Positions 49,163-60,219 of a stretch of 64,000 nucleotides of DNA are shown in pieces (the first letter of the stretch is position 1; the number at the start of each line of letters is the position of its first letter). The notes beneath the pieces were generated by a model. The model made no database searches. It saw nothing but the letters and a program-made list of their open reading frames with translations, and was not told the DNA's origin. The DNA is from Rhodopseudomonas palustris (GTDB lineage Bacteria; Pseudomonadota; Alphaproteobacteria; Rhizobiales; Xanthobacteraceae), in NCBI RefSeq assembly GCF_013415845.1, contig NZ_CP058907.1, positions 1,922,001-1,986,000 of the forward strand. Reading direction: 5' to 3'. The translations under genes were made by a program, and so were the position numbers.

Positions 49163-50148
49163 CCGATCAGCTCCGCGACCCGATCGGCGCCGAGCGTGGG
49201 CGTGATCGAGCCTTCGGCAACGGCGGCCTCGGTCGATTTCACCTTGGCGCGGAGCGCCGGGTCGCTGCGCAGCTTTGCCTTCCAGCGATCCTCGAGCAGC
49301 GTCCACATCCACTTCACTTGCTGCTCGCGGCGACGGGCGTCGAACTCGCCCGACGGTGTGGTTGCGGCGCGATGGTCCAGGATCGCCTGCCACAGCTCGG
49401 CGATGCCGGTGCCGGTCATCGCCGAATAGGTCTTCACCGGCGGCTGCCAGTTCGGCGAGCGCGGGGTGAGGATATGCAGCGCCGCGCGATACTCGCCGGC
49501 GGCGAGATTGGCGCGCTTGATGTTGTCGCCGTCCGCCTTGTTGATGGCGATCATGTCGGCAAGCTCGACCAGGCCCTTCTTGATGCCCTGCAGCTCATCG
49601 CCAGCGCCAGGCAGCATCAGCGCCAGGAAGAAGTCGGTCATATCGCAGACCGCGGTTTCGGACTGGCCGATGCCGACGGTCTCGACCAGCACGACGTCGA
49701 AGCCGGCGGCCTCGCACAGCAGCATCGCCTCGCGGGTCTTCGCCGCGACGCCGCCAAGTGTGCCGGAGGAGGGCGAGGGACGGATGAAGGCGTCCGGCTC
49801 GGCGGATAGCCGCGCCATCCGGGTCTTGTCGCCGAGGATTGAGCCGCCGGTGCGCGCCGAGGACGGATCGACCGCCAGCACCGCGACCTTGTGGCCCTGC
49901 TCGATCAAATACATGCCGAGCGCGTCGATGGTGGTCGACTTGCCGACGCCGGGCGAGCCGGTGATGCCGACGCGGATCGCTCGGCCGGTTTCGGGCAGCA
50001 GGTCCTGCACCAGCGCGCGCGCGGATGCCTGGTGGTCGGCTCGGCGGCTTTCGATCAGGGTGATGGCGCGCGCCAGCGCGGCGCGGTGGCCGCTGCGGAC
50101 CTCGCTGGCGAGATGGGCAATGTCGCCGGTGCGTCGGGCTGAATTCAT
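49159..50148 (-). CDS. meaB: Methylmalonyl-CoA mutase chaperone GTPase MeaB (ArgK family)
   Basis: G3E-class GTPase of 329 residues that protects and reloads the B12-dependent methylmalonyl-CoA mutase. The P-loop is GITGSPGVGKST near 61-71. AVLAVDPSSARTGGSILGDKTRM, VLVETVGIGQSETAV and INKADGDN are the other nucleotide motifs. The end MWTLLEDRWKAKLRSDPALR...GSITPTLGADRVAELI is the dimer tail. Its client mutase subunits are encoded 2.5-7 kb away on the same strand with five unrelated genes between. It overlaps pcp by four bases. Confidence 0.95.
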   Translation of the reverse strand: MNSARRTGDIAHLASEVRSGHRAALARAITLIESRRADHQASARALVQDLLPETGRAIRVGITGSPGVGKSTTIDALGMYLIEQGHKVAVLAVDPSSARTGGSILGDKTRMARLSAEPDAFIRPSPSSGTLGGVAAKTREAMLLCEAAGFDVVLVETVGIGQSETAVCDMTDFFLALMLPGAGDELQGIKKGLVELADMIAINKADGDNIKRANLAAGEYRAALHILTPRSPNWQPPVKTYSAMTGTGIAELWQAILDHRAATTPSGEFDARRREQQVKWMWTLLEDRWKAKLRSDPALRAKVKSTEAAVAEGSITPTLGADRVAELIG

Positions 50149-50234
50149 GGCGCCCGTTTACAACGATTGGGCGCCAGGAGCGAGGGGAGTCCGGCGCGGA
50201 ATGAGCGCGCGCGGATCTCCCTGTTGATGACGCT

Positions 50235-50828
50235 TCAGGTGGCAGGTCTGCCGGCGGCGCTGGCCTCTGCGACCTCGTCCAGCCGGCCGGTCTTCACGTC
50301 GTAGATGAAGCCGTAGATCGGGATGTGCTTCGGCACCAGCGGATGGCTGCGAATTCGCGCGACGTCCTCGGTGACGCTCTTGGCGTTGTCCTGAAACGTA
50401 TGCCAGTGCACGAAATGACCGGCGACAGAGCCGCCGCCGTGCTTTGGATTGCTCCAGTGCTGGCCGTCGAAGCTGGCGGTCTCGAGATTGTCCTCGAGCA
50501 GGTCGGCGATCACCTCGCCGGTGAACAGCTGCATCCCGCAATCGCTGTGATGGATCACGAACCATTCCTGGGTGCCGAGCAGCTTGTGGGAGATCACCAG
50601 GGAGCGGATCGCGTCGTCGGAGGCGCGGCCGCCGGCGTTGCGGATGACGTGCGCGTCGCCTTCGGCGAGGCCGGCATATTTGGCAGGATCGAGCCGGGCA
50701 TCCATGCAGGTCAGAATCGCGAAGTGCCGCGCCGGCGGCAGCGCCAGATTGGCCTTGTCGCCAAAGTCCTTCGCATACTGATTGTTGGCCGATAACACGG
50801 CGTCGTAATTGCCGGCTGGCTTGGTCAT
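50235..50828 (-). CDS. Beta-class carbonic anhydrase
   Basis: Zinc enzyme of 197 residues interconverting CO2 and bicarbonate. ATG 50828 has GGAG 8 bases upstream. The zinc and active-site motifs are CMDARLDP (Cys, Asp-Arg pair) and HHSDCGM (His and Cys). [21 protein letters not shown] is the typical central helix. This is the short beta-CA-like group found in many soil bacteria. Bicarbonate supply next to propionyl/methylmalonyl-CoA genes may be meaningful, because propionyl-CoA carboxylase needs it, but that is inference. It lies 86 bases before meaB on the same strand. Confidence 0.92.
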   Translation of the reverse strand: MTKPAGNYDAVLSANNQYAKDFGDKANLALPPARHFAILTCMDARLDPAKYAGLAEGDAHVIRNAGGRASDDAIRSLVISHKLLGTQEWFVIHHSDCGMQLFTGEVIADLLEDNLETASFDGQHWSNPKHGGGSVAGHFVHWHTFQDNAKSVTEDVARIRSHPLVPKHIPIYGFIYDVKTGRLDEVAEASAAGRPAT

Positions 50829-51025
50829 GTCGTCCACTCCGCAACGTTGCTGACAGCTTTCCGTCCGCCGCGCCGGATCGGGGCAGCGAATGGAAATCGT
50901 CCGCAAAAAAGCAGAGTTTGCGCAGAAGCGGCGTTCGTTGTTCGGCGTGCGAGAGAGTAGTTCTACTGGAAACCGCACGCGCCACAGATGGCCTGTTCTA
51001 AACCGCCGTTGGCGTACCGTGTCGC

Positions 51026-51811
51026 CTATTCGGCCTTGCGCTCCTGCTTCGGCCGATCGCCGCCGAAGATCGCACTGCCGTCGGCCGACAGATACGGCTT
51101 CAGCGCCGTCCACGGCACGAACGCCTCGTATTCACCCTCCGCATAGGCGCCGACCGCGTAAGGCGCGTAGTGGAAGGTGAGTCCCGAACTCTTTCCCGCA
51201 GTAGTCGACGGCGCCAGCGTCACCGGCCCGATCTTGAGCAGCTTCGGCTCGATGCTCTTGATGTAGGCGGTGTCCTCTTCATCGGCGCCGCGTTCCTTCT
51301 TTTCCGCCTTCAGCGCGGTGACGATGCCGTCGACCATTGCCCGCATCGCCGGGCTGCCGTCGGACAGGTCGGTGAAAAACGGGCGGATGCTGATGCGCCT
51401 GCTGAGCTGCTTGTCCCACAGAATGGTGTCGATGTCGGTGTTGGGATGGGCGCCCCCGGTGTAGCTGTAATCGGTGCGCAGGATCGAGACGTAGCGATCC
51501 GCGACCAGCGAATCCGTGGTGTAGCTGCGCTCATAGGTCCACGGGCCGTTGCGGAACAGCTCGGGGTCGCTCTTGAATTCCGGCTCGGCCTCGGTGCGTC
51601 GCTCGGCGATCCACTTCTTGCCCTCGGCCAGGCAGTTCTCGGCGAGCTTGGCATCGGCCTTGATCGCCGCATCGAGCGTCACCGTGCCGTCGATCGCCTT
51701 GGTCTTGACGGCAAAGTCCGGCTTCGGCTTCCCCGGCTCGGCGACGGCGGGGGAGAGGACGCAGATGCTGGCCAGAACCAGCACGATGCGGAACAGGTTC
51801 GAATAGCTCAA
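51026..51811 (-). CDS. DUF3298/RsiV-like exported protein
   Basis: Exported protein of 261 residues. A signal peptide ([18 protein letters not shown]) is followed by a domain with the DUF4163/DUF3298 marks: [33 protein letters not shown] and the closing [29 protein letters not shown]. This domain occurs in RsiV-like anti-sigma factors and in peptidoglycan or polymer-binding proteins, but no membrane anchor or anti-sigma part is present here. The function is unknown; it probably acts in the periplasm. It is separated from carbonic anhydrase by about 200 bases. Confidence 0.85.
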   Translation of the reverse strand: MSYSNLFRIVLVLASICVLSPAVAEPGKPKPDFAVKTKAIDGTVTLDAAIKADAKLAENCLAEGKKWIAERRTEAEPEFKSDPELFRNGPWTYERSYTTDSLVADRYVSILRTDYSYTGGAHPNTDIDTILWDKQLSRRISIRPFFTDLSDGSPAMRAMVDGIVTALKAEKKERGADEEDTAYIKSIEPKLLKIGPVTLAPSTTAGKSSGLTFHYAPYAVGAYAEGEYEAFVPWTALKPYLSADGSAIFGGDRPKQERKAE

Positions 51812-51871
51812 CGGTCGGACTCCTTGCGCGTGCGGGATCGTCTGTCGATCATCGCAGATGGCCTTCGTTCG

Positions 51872-52282
51872 TCACACAGGAAGGATTTCAATGCCGCGCT
51901 GGCGCGCCGCTTTTCGCATCTGGCCGTCAAAAGTGAAGAGCGGCAGGTTCCTGACCTCGGCCAGCCGGACATACAGTTCATCGTAATAGGTCAGCCCGGA
52001 ATCCAGCGCCCTGCGAACGGTGCCGGCGACATCGTCGAGCTCGGGGGGTGATTGCGTGATCACCTCGAGAATCTTCAGGTTGTGCAGCGCGTATTCGAGC
52101 TTGTCGGGAGCAAGCCGGCCGCGGCGAACGTTCGTGGTAAGCGCATTGCCGATTTCAGCGTGCCAATGCGCCGGGACAACGAATTGCTGGTCCGCTAAAC
52201 TTTCAAACACCTCATCGTTGGCGAGGTGCTCGCGCTCATCCAGAAACATCGCCAGGGCGGCGGATGCGTCCATTACGATCAA
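51872..52282 (-). CDS. PIN-domain toxin (VapC-like)
   Basis: Ribonuclease-type toxin of 136 residues. The four acidic metal-binding residues of PIN domains are all present: Asp5 (MIVMDASAAL), Glu43 (HAEIGNAL), Asp101 (GLTYYDELYV) and Asp119 (LFTFDGQM). It overlaps the upstream antitoxin gene by four bases, the usual order of antitoxin before toxin. VapC proteins cut specific tRNAs or rRNA when freed; the target here is unknown. It looks intact and active. Confidence 0.92.
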   Translation of the reverse strand: MIVMDASAALAMFLDEREHLANDEVFESLADQQFVVPAHWHAEIGNALTTNVRRGRLAPDKLEYALHNLKILEVITQSPPELDDVAGTVRRALDSGLTYYDELYVRLAEVRNLPLFTFDGQMRKAARQRGIEILPV

Positions 52283-52536
52283 CGCCGGCCCTCGTTGATC
52301 CAGCTCTTAATCTCGTCGTGAGTCGGATTCAGCTTCAGCTCGCGCGCCAAGCTGCGCAAATTGCGGATCGCCTGGCGCCGTCGTGCGATCGCTTCGGCTG
52401 ACAGCTCGCTACTCGCCTGGACCAGTCGTGCGACAGGCTTTCCGTGCCGCGTGATTGTCACTTCGGCACCGCTTTCAACCTCGTCGAGAAGGCTCGACAG
52501 GTGGGTCTTTGCTTCGAAAATGCCGACCTGCTTCAT
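52279..52536 (-). CDS. Phd/YefM-family antitoxin
   Basis: Antitoxin of 85 residues. The N-terminal DNA-binding fold reads MKQVGIFEAKTHLSSLLDEVESGAEVTITRHGKPVARLV, the Phd/YefM signature. The C-terminal half (RRRQAIRNLRSLARELKLNPTHDEIKSWINEGRR) should wrap the toxin. It overlaps the toxin gene by four bases. A perfect palindrome lies 8 bases upstream, so the complex most likely represses its own promoter. Confidence 0.93.
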   Translation of the reverse strand: MKQVGIFEAKTHLSSLLDEVESGAEVTITRHGKPVARLVQASSELSAEAIARRRQAIRNLRSLARELKLNPTHDEIKSWINEGRR

Positions 52537-52543
52537 GCAGGCA

Positions 52544-52565
52544 AACTAGTCTGGTTAGACTAGTT
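52544..52565. promoter_or_regulatory. Operator of the toxin-antitoxin pair
   Basis: AACTAGTCT-GGTT-AGACTAGTT has perfect 9-base arms and a 4-base centre, 8 bases before the antitoxin ATG. It fits binding by the Phd-type antitoxin and is unusually AT-rich for the window. Confidence 0.8.
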
Positions 52566-52599
52566 CGTCAATTAAGCCGGCATCTCTCGAAGTCGGCGG

Positions 52600-54759
<2,160 letters not shown>

Positions 54760-54821
54760 TTTTATCTGATCTCACTACAGCCCATCGTAGCACGGCTGCC
54801 GTTTCTCGTCATTTCGTCGGG

Positions 54822-55286
54822 TTAATCGTGGTCCGGCTGCTGATAGCTGAACACTTGTGCCAGCCTGTCGGGCCCGTAGTTCTGCAGCGTGGTCTTGCTC
54901 GGCAGGTTCGCGATCGTGCCGGTCCAACCGAGCCTTGCTTCGGTGCCGTATTGCATTGTCGGGACCACCCGGTCCGGCCGATCGAAAGTTCCGGTCAGGA
55001 TCTCGATGCTGTCGCAGAACATCAGCCGATAGCCCAGCGGGGTGCCGCAATCCTTGCAGAAGTCGCGCTCGGCGACCGAGGAGGAGCGGAACGACGCAGG
55101 CTGGCCGCGGGTCCAGGCAAAGTTGTCCTTGGCGACCTCGGCCATAGAGGCGAACGGTGCCCCGGTCGCCTTCTGGCACATCCGGCAATGGCACAGCGCC
55201 GTGCTCAGCGGCGGCGCCGACAGCGCGTAGCGGATCGCGCCGCACTGGCAGCCGCCGGAGAGCACCGCTTTGCCGGTCCCCGTCAT
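54822..55286 (-). CDS. GFA (glutathione-dependent formaldehyde-activating)/CENP-V-type protein
   Basis: Zinc-binding beta-barrel protein of 154 residues. It has the GFA/CENP-V zinc ligands CQCGAIRY (Cys13, Cys15), LCHCRMCQKATG (CxC-x2-C), and FCKDCGTPLGY (CxxC). ATG 55286 overlaps the stop of the small mutase subunit (ATGA), so it is cotranslated. The family name derives from one enzyme said to condense formaldehyde with glutathione; most members have no proven reaction. Its firm position between the two mutase subunit genes suggests a link to propionate metabolism or to a reactive by-product. Confidence 0.9.
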   Translation of the reverse strand: MTGTGKAVLSGGCQCGAIRYALSAPPLSTALCHCRMCQKATGAPFASMAEVAKDNFAWTRGQPASFRSSSVAERDFCKDCGTPLGYRLMFCDSIEILTGTFDRPDRVVPTMQYGTEARLGWTGTIANLPSKTTLQNYGPDRLAQVFSYQQPDHD

Positions 55287-57154
55287 GCCGCTTCGATGCC
55301 CTTCCAGGCGTCACTGAGCGTCGCCAGCGCGTCGCCGCCGGCGAACACGAACTCCTGCACCCCGGCTTCGCGCAGCGCGCTCTCCTGCTCGCCGGGGCGG
55401 CCGGCCAGATAGATCCGCTTGGCGCCTGCGGCGCGCAGCGCCTGGGCGGCCGCGGCCGCATAGGTCGGGTAGGCCTTGTCGGACGAGCACAGGCACGCGA
55501 ACGCCGCACCGGACGCCTTGAAGGCGTCGGCGAGCGCAGCCGCATCGGTGAAGCCTTCGCTGTCGATCGCCTCGATGCCGCCGGTCTCGAAGAAGCTCTT
55601 GGTAAAGGTGGCGCGCGCGGTGAAGTCGGCCGGCGTGCCGAGATTGGCGAGGAACACCTTGGGCCGCGACGCCTTGGCGGCGAGCACCGCATCGGACTTG
55701 TCGCGCAGGGTCTCGAACGGCGTCGCAACGCGGATCGGCGTCAGCGCCGTGAAGCTGATCTTCGCCTCACCGGCGGGCGGTACCGCGGCTGGCTTGACGT
55801 CGAGCACCTTGGCCTGTGCCTCGTGCAGGTTCGGGAACTCGGAGGCGCCGGTCAGAACGTCGCGGCGTTTGGCTATCGCCTTGTCGCGAGCGGCGCGGAT
55901 CGCCGCAACCTTCGGCTGGATCAGCCCGGCCTGCAGCGCGGCGAGCGCGCCGCCGGCGCGCTCGATCTCCTGGAACTGGGACCAGGCGGCGTCGCACAGC
56001 TCCTTGGTCAGCGCTTCGATGCCGCCGGCACCGGCAGCCGGATCGGCGACCTTGTCGAGGTTGGACTCTTCCAGCAGGATCAACTGCGTGTTGCGAGCGA
56101 CGCGGCGCGCGAAGCTATCTGGCAGGCCTAGCGCCAGCGTGTGCGGCAGCACCTGCACCGAGTTAGCCCCGCCGAGTGCGGCGGCGAACGTCGCCATCGT
56201 GGCGCGCAGCATGTTCACGTAAGGGTCGCGCTGGGTCAGCATCCGCCACGCGGTCTCGGCGGCGACGACCAGCGGCTTGGGCGCGAGGCCGCAGGCCTGT
56301 TCGATCCGCGCCCACAAGAGGCGCAGCGCGCGGAACTTCGACAGGGTGAGGAATTGATCGGCGTCCGCCGACAGCCGCGCGTAGATCATGCCGCGGGCGG
56401 CTTCGGGAGACACGCCGGCGGCCTCCAGCGCCCGCAGATAGGCGACGCTGCAGCCGAGCACGTAAGCCAGCTCCTGCGCCTCCGAACCGCCGGCGTCGTG
56501 GATCACGCGGCCGTCGGCGACCAGGAACGGGCCCTTGAACCCGGTGCTGGCGAGGCCGGCGGCAACGTCGCCGAGGCCCTTGGCGATCTCGCTCCAGTCG
56601 GTGGCGCTGGATCCCTGCACGGCGCGCGCGCCGAGGGGATCGATGCCGAAGCGGATATCGCAGGCTGCCGGGTCGGTGCCGCGGCTCTTGATCAGGTCGG
56701 CGAGGTGGCGGACCACGTCACAGGATTGCGGCGGGAACTGCAGTTCGATCGCGATGCCGGCGTCGAGATGGACACCCTCCAGCACCTGCGCGATGGCTTC
56801 CTGCGTGGCTGGCAGACCGAAGCCGCGCGCGCCGACGCTGCCTGCGAACACCAGCGTCAGGCCGGTGGCGCCGTTTTCGAGGTCCTGCAGGGCCTGCTTG
56901 TTGGCTTCCTTTGGCTCGGGGTGATCGACCCGCTGCATGATCCGCCATGGTGCCGCGGGAGCACGGCCGGCGATCGGTGCGGCGTCGCGCGCCCGCACGT
57001 AGATCGGATCGATCTGGATGCCGTCGTAGCTCTTGCTGATCAGCTTCTCGAACGGTGCGCCCTTCAGCACGCCGTCGACCAGCTTGCGCCAGTCCTCATA
57101 GCCGGCCGGGGCGAAATCGGCGGCGAGCCGCAGCTCTTGGTTTGCAGAAGACAT
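55283..57154 (-). CDS. mutA: Methylmalonyl-CoA mutase small (beta) subunit
   Basis: Non-catalytic mutase subunit of 623 residues pairing with the large subunit. ATG 57154 starts MSSANQELRLAADFAPAGYEDWRKLVDGVLKG, the family opening. The barrel part has FGIDPLGARAVQG, LAYVLGCSVAYLRALEAAGVSPEAARGMIYARLSADADQFLTLSKFRALRLLW and LPDSFARRVARNTQLILLEES. The C-terminal cobalamin-like domain lacks the DxHxxG lower ligand, reading NLGTPADFTARATF instead, as expected for small subunits. It is upstream of the GFA gene and overlaps it by four bases. Confidence 0.95.
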   Translation of the reverse strand: MSSANQELRLAADFAPAGYEDWRKLVDGVLKGAPFEKLISKSYDGIQIDPIYVRARDAAPIAGRAPAAPWRIMQRVDHPEPKEANKQALQDLENGATGLTLVFAGSVGARGFGLPATQEAIAQVLEGVHLDAGIAIELQFPPQSCDVVRHLADLIKSRGTDPAACDIRFGIDPLGARAVQGSSATDWSEIAKGLGDVAAGLASTGFKGPFLVADGRVIHDAGGSEAQELAYVLGCSVAYLRALEAAGVSPEAARGMIYARLSADADQFLTLSKFRALRLLWARIEQACGLAPKPLVVAAETAWRMLTQRDPYVNMLRATMATFAAALGGANSVQVLPHTLALGLPDSFARRVARNTQLILLEESNLDKVADPAAGAGGIEALTKELCDAAWSQFQEIERAGGALAALQAGLIQPKVAAIRAARDKAIAKRRDVLTGASEFPNLHEAQAKVLDVKPAAVPPAGEAKISFTALTPIRVATPFETLRDKSDAVLAAKASRPKVFLANLGTPADFTARATFTKSFFETGGIEAIDSEGFTDAAALADAFKASGAAFACLCSSDKAYPTYAAAAAQALRAAGAKRIYLAGRPGEQESALREAGVQEFVFAGGDALATLSDAWKGIEAA

Positions 57155-57311
57155 CGGTGAAATCGAACTCCCAGAATACCGGAACGTGATTTGGCCGGAA
57201 AATGCCACGTGCGGACGGCGATGCCAAACAGTTGTTTGAGGCAATAAGGACGAGATTGGGCCCTGTGCACTGCGGCGGACCGTGTTGCGGGATATTCCCA
57301 GAAGCGGCGGC

Positions 57312-57803
57312 TCAGTCGCGGTCTGGCAGCCGTTCGATCCCCGCGGTCGACAGCCCGGCGAGGGCGTCTTTCAGCGAGCGGCCGGCGATCACCGGATCCG
57401 GCACGATGTCGAGCAGCGGCACCAGCACGAAGGCGCGCTCGAACAGCCGCGGATGCGGCAGCGTCAGGTCCGGCCGATTGATTACCGCGTCGTCGTAGGC
57501 GATCAGGTCGAGGTCGAGCGTGCGCGGTCCCCAGCGCCGTTCGTTGGCGCGGTCGCGGCCGAAGCGCTTCTCGATTTTGTGCAGCGTGAACAAGAGCGCG
57601 TGCGGATCGAGCGCGGTTTCGATCGCCACGCAGGCATTGACGAAGCGGTCCTGCTGTTCATCGCCCCACGGCGGCGTCGCGTAGTCCGGGGAACGCGCGA
57701 TTAGTTCGGCTTGGGTCATGCCACAGATGTTGGCGATCGCCTTGTCGAAGGTGGCGCGGACGTCGCCGACATTGCCGCCGAGCGCGATCAGGGCGCGCGG
57801 CAT
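57312..57803 (-). CDS. folK: 2-amino-4-hydroxy-6-hydroxymethyldihydropteridine pyrophosphokinase
   Basis: Folate pathway enzyme of 163 residues that transfers pyrophosphate from ATP to the pterin. It has LIALGGNVGDV at the N-terminus, the pterin loop YATPPWGDEQQDRFVNACVAIET, the metal/ATP motif RRWGPRTLDLDLIAYDD, and LPHPRLFERAFVLVPL. It follows folB by one base, completing folP-folB-folK, three successive dihydropterin steps in one operon. All key residues are present. Confidence 0.96.
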   Translation of the reverse strand: MPRALIALGGNVGDVRATFDKAIANICGMTQAELIARSPDYATPPWGDEQQDRFVNACVAIETALDPHALLFTLHKIEKRFGRDRANERRWGPRTLDLDLIAYDDAVINRPDLTLPHPRLFERAFVLVPLLDIVPDPVIAGRSLKDALAGLSTAGIERLPDRD

Positions 57804-57804
57804 C

Positions 57805-58170
57805 TCAGCTCCGCCTGCGGGTGATGATCACGCCGACGTCCTCGAAGATCGCCGGGATCGGCGCGTGCGGCTTATGCACCGTCACCTTCACCGCGGTGAT
57901 CTTGTCGAAGCTCGCAAGGATCGCATCGGCCACCGCGCCTGCGGCGCGCTCGAGCAACCGGTAGTTGGCATCCTTGAACGCCGCGGTGGTACACGCCACC
58001 ACGTTCGAATACGACACCGTGTCGGACAGCCGGTCGGTGCGCGAGGACTCCGACAGATCGGCGGTAAGCTCGAGGTCGATCACGAAGCGCTGGCCGACTT
58101 CGGTCTCGTGCTCCATCACGCCGTGGCGGGCGTGCAGCACCAAGCCGGAAATGAAGATGGTGTCGTTCAT
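57805..58170 (-). CDS. folB: Dihydroneopterin aldolase
   Basis: Aldolase of 121 residues that splits dihydroneopterin to hydroxymethyl-dihydropterin and glycolaldehyde. It has FISGLVLHARHGVMEHETEVGQRFVIDLEL, DTVSYSNVVACT, NYRLLERAAGAVADAIL with the pterin-anchoring Glu, and the catalytic Lys in KVTVHKPHAPIPAIF. The start overlaps the folP stop by four bases, so folP and folB are translationally coupled, and folK follows one base later. Confidence 0.95.
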   Translation of the reverse strand: MNDTIFISGLVLHARHGVMEHETEVGQRFVIDLELTADLSESSRTDRLSDTVSYSNVVACTTAAFKDANYRLLERAAGAVADAILASFDKITAVKVTVHKPHAPIPAIFEDVGVIITRRRS

Positions 58171-59024
58171 CGGCTGTCCCTGATGGCGTGGGCGACTTTC
58201 AGTGCCTGCGAGGTCGCGGCGACGTCGTGCGCGCGGATGATCTTGGCGCCGTTCTCGACGGCGATCAGATGCGCGGCGAGCGAACCGCCGAGCCGCTGCT
58301 TCGGTTCGCTCGGCACGATCGTACTAATAAAACGTTTGCGCGAGGCGCCGATGAGCAGCGGGCGGCCGAAGCTCGAGAACTCGCGCAGCCGCGCCAGGGT
58401 GATCATGCTCTGCTGCGGCGTCTTGCCGAAGCCGATGCCGGGATCGAGCACGATCAGCTCCTCGGCGATCCCGGCCTTGGTGGCGATCGTCAGCGAGCGT
58501 TCGAAGAACGCGTTGATGTCGGCGACGATGTCGATGGCTGGATCGGCCGCGTCGCGATTGTGCATCACGATCACCGGGGCGCGGCGCGCTGCAATCACGC
58601 CCGCCATCTCCGGATCGCGCTGCAATCCCCACACGTCGTTGGCGATCGCGGCACCATGGTCGAGTGCCCAGGCGGCGACGTCGGCCTTCATGGTGTCGAT
58701 CGACACCGGCGTGCCGAGCGCGACCACCGCTTCCAGCACGGGCTGCAGCCGCCGCAGCTCTTCAGCCGCGGTCACCGGCTGGGAGCCGTAGGGGCGGGTG
58801 GACTCCGCACCGATGTCGATGATCTCGGCGCCATCGGCGATCATCTCGGCCGCATGGGCGCAGGCCTGCTCGGGGGCGAGATAATCGCCGCCGTCGGAGA
58901 AAGAATCCGGTGTGACGTTGAGAATGCCCATCACCGCCGCGGCGGGACGCACCAGCAGATCGCGCAGCTGTGACGGCGTGGCCGGAGCGGCGGGCGATGC
59001 GGGCAGCGATGGGGAGGCGATCAT
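58167..59024 (-). CDS. folP: Dihydropteroate synthase
   Basis: TIM-barrel enzyme of 285 residues joining hydroxymethyl-dihydropterin pyrophosphate to 4-aminobenzoate, the sulfonamide target. Motifs are GILNVTPDSFSDGG, DIGAESTRPYG (most family members have GG and PG here), SIDTMKADVA, ANDVWGLQRD, VLDPGIGFGKTPQQS, IGASRKRFI and RAHDV. The AES...PYG variation sits in the pterin/sulfa loop and could affect sulfonamide response, although the residues touching substrate (Arg, Ser, Thr) are kept. It is the first gene of the folP-folB-folK cluster, 65 bases after a DUF4332 gene. Confidence 0.95.
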   Translation of the reverse strand: MIASPSLPASPAAPATPSQLRDLLVRPAAAVMGILNVTPDSFSDGGDYLAPEQACAHAAEMIADGAEIIDIGAESTRPYGSQPVTAAEELRRLQPVLEAVVALGTPVSIDTMKADVAAWALDHGAAIANDVWGLQRDPEMAGVIAARRAPVIVMHNRDAADPAIDIVADINAFFERSLTIATKAGIAEELIVLDPGIGFGKTPQQSMITLARLREFSSFGRPLLIGASRKRFISTIVPSEPKQRLGGSLAAHLIAVENGAKIIRAHDVAATSQALKVAHAIRDSR

Positions 59025-59089
59025 GCGCCAGCGCTTTGCGCGGTCCGCGAAAGCCTGTCAAGCGGCGGGCTGCGCCGGCGGGCCGGACC

Positions 59090-59497
59090 TTAGTAGGTAA
59101 TTTTCAATGGCAGCTTGCGTGCCTGTTCGATCAGTTGCCCGACTTCTTTCTCGGAGGGCAGGGCGCGCACCAGTTTGCGCTTGAGATTGGCCTCTTTCAT
59201 GTTCTGCGCCAGCCGCGCCGGATTGCGGTGGGTGAATTCGCGCAGCGTCGAGACGCCGGCGGCGCGCAGCAGATCGGCCTTCGCCTTGCCGAGCCCGGGA
59301 ACCCGCATGCAGTCGGCAAGGTTGGCCCATTGCAGCAATTGCTGTTCGGTGAGGCCGGTCTTCGCGGCGAGCGCCTTGCGGCCCTTCACGGTCCGTGCGG
59401 CTTCGAGCAGCGCTTCGGTGGTGCGAATTCCTACCGATTTCAATTTGCTCGCGGCAACCTCAGTGATGCCATCGAGCTGAGCGATTGGATATGTCAT
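59090..59497 (-). CDS. DUF4332 helix-hairpin-helix protein
   Basis: Small protein of 135 residues with two helix-hairpin-helix-like units: IAQLDGITEVAASKLKSVGIRTTEALLEAA and MRVPGLGKAKADLLRAAGVSTLREFTHRNPARLAQ. This fits DUF4332, a family of probable nucleic acid-binding proteins without known function. It ends KKLPLKI-type basic (EQARKLPLKITY). It is 65 bases before folP on the same strand and may share its transcript. No enzymatic motif is present. Confidence 0.88.
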   Translation of the reverse strand: MTYPIAQLDGITEVAASKLKSVGIRTTEALLEAARTVKGRKALAAKTGLTEQQLLQWANLADCMRVPGLGKAKADLLRAAGVSTLREFTHRNPARLAQNMKEANLKRKLVRALPSEKEVGQLIEQARKLPLKITY

Positions 59498-59514
59498 GGC
59501 ACTCGATACTAGGT

Positions 59515-59883
59515 TTAGGTGAACTGGCGGAGGCCGGGCGTGCCTTCGATGATGGCGCCCATCTTCTCCGCCCCAATTCTGTCGCGGCCGGCTTTGAACA
59601 GTTCGCGGGCTATCGTCTGGATCTGGGACATGCCGAGGCCGAGGCCGAGCAGCTTCGTCCCCATCGCCATCACGCCGCCGCCGATCAGTCGGCTCAGCCC
59701 GCCACGCGAAGAGCCTGCCGCTTCGATCGCAGCTTCGGCGCCCGGAATGCTATCGATCAAAGCCTGGACCGGCTCCGGCGGTCCTTCATTGCGGAGAAAG
59801 GCGAGAATGATGCCGATGGTCTTGCCGGCAACAGATTTGTCCAGACCGGCCTTATCGGCCAGTCTTTCAATCAACTCGTCCAT
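59515..59883 (-). CDS. Small DUF2267/DUF2780-like protein
   Basis: Helical protein of 122 residues from ATG 59883 (GGGGGCG just upstream); a longer frame upstream lacks a good start. It reads MDELIERLADKAGLDKSVAGKTIGIILAFLRNEG, then a Gly-rich turn (SSRGGLSRLIGGGVMAMGTKLLGLGLG) and ends EKMGAIIEGTPGLRQF. I am unsure between DUF2267 and DUF2780, both small and uncharacterised. It lies 17 bases before the DUF4332 gene on the same strand. Confidence 0.6.
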   Translation of the reverse strand: MDELIERLADKAGLDKSVAGKTIGIILAFLRNEGPPEPVQALIDSIPGAEAAIEAAGSSRGGLSRLIGGGVMAMGTKLLGLGLGMSQIQTIARELFKAGRDRIGAEKMGAIIEGTPGLRQFT

Positions 59884-60219
59884 AACGCCCCCGCCACGCC
59901 GGCTCTTATCACCGGTCCATGTTCTAAAATCATCCTGATCTGCTCTGCAACGAAACACAAGCGACCCTGGTCATCGAGTCAGCGACTCGGCGGCATTTCG
60001 CTCCGCAAGTGTTGCAACATTGCAAAGGCGACGACGCGAGATATGCTGCTGGGGCAGCGCGAAGCCACGCATCAAGCGTCGTTTGCGCGCGGTAGGGTGA
60101 ATATCGCGCCAACGTCTCGCCGCGATCGTCGTTGAATGGTTCCATTGTGATTGGCAGGATGAGTGTTGCGCCGGGCGATCGATCGCCGGTTGGAATGTTC
60201 TGTGCGAGGAAACGAAGAA
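59884..60219. other. Gene-free region between DUF2267-like and HerA-like genes
   Basis: 336 bases with divergent promoters. TTGCAA-CA-TTGCAA at 60012-60025 is a pair of identical palindromic hexamers in direct and inverted sense, a possible regulator site. No credible frame is seen on either strand. Confidence 0.4.
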
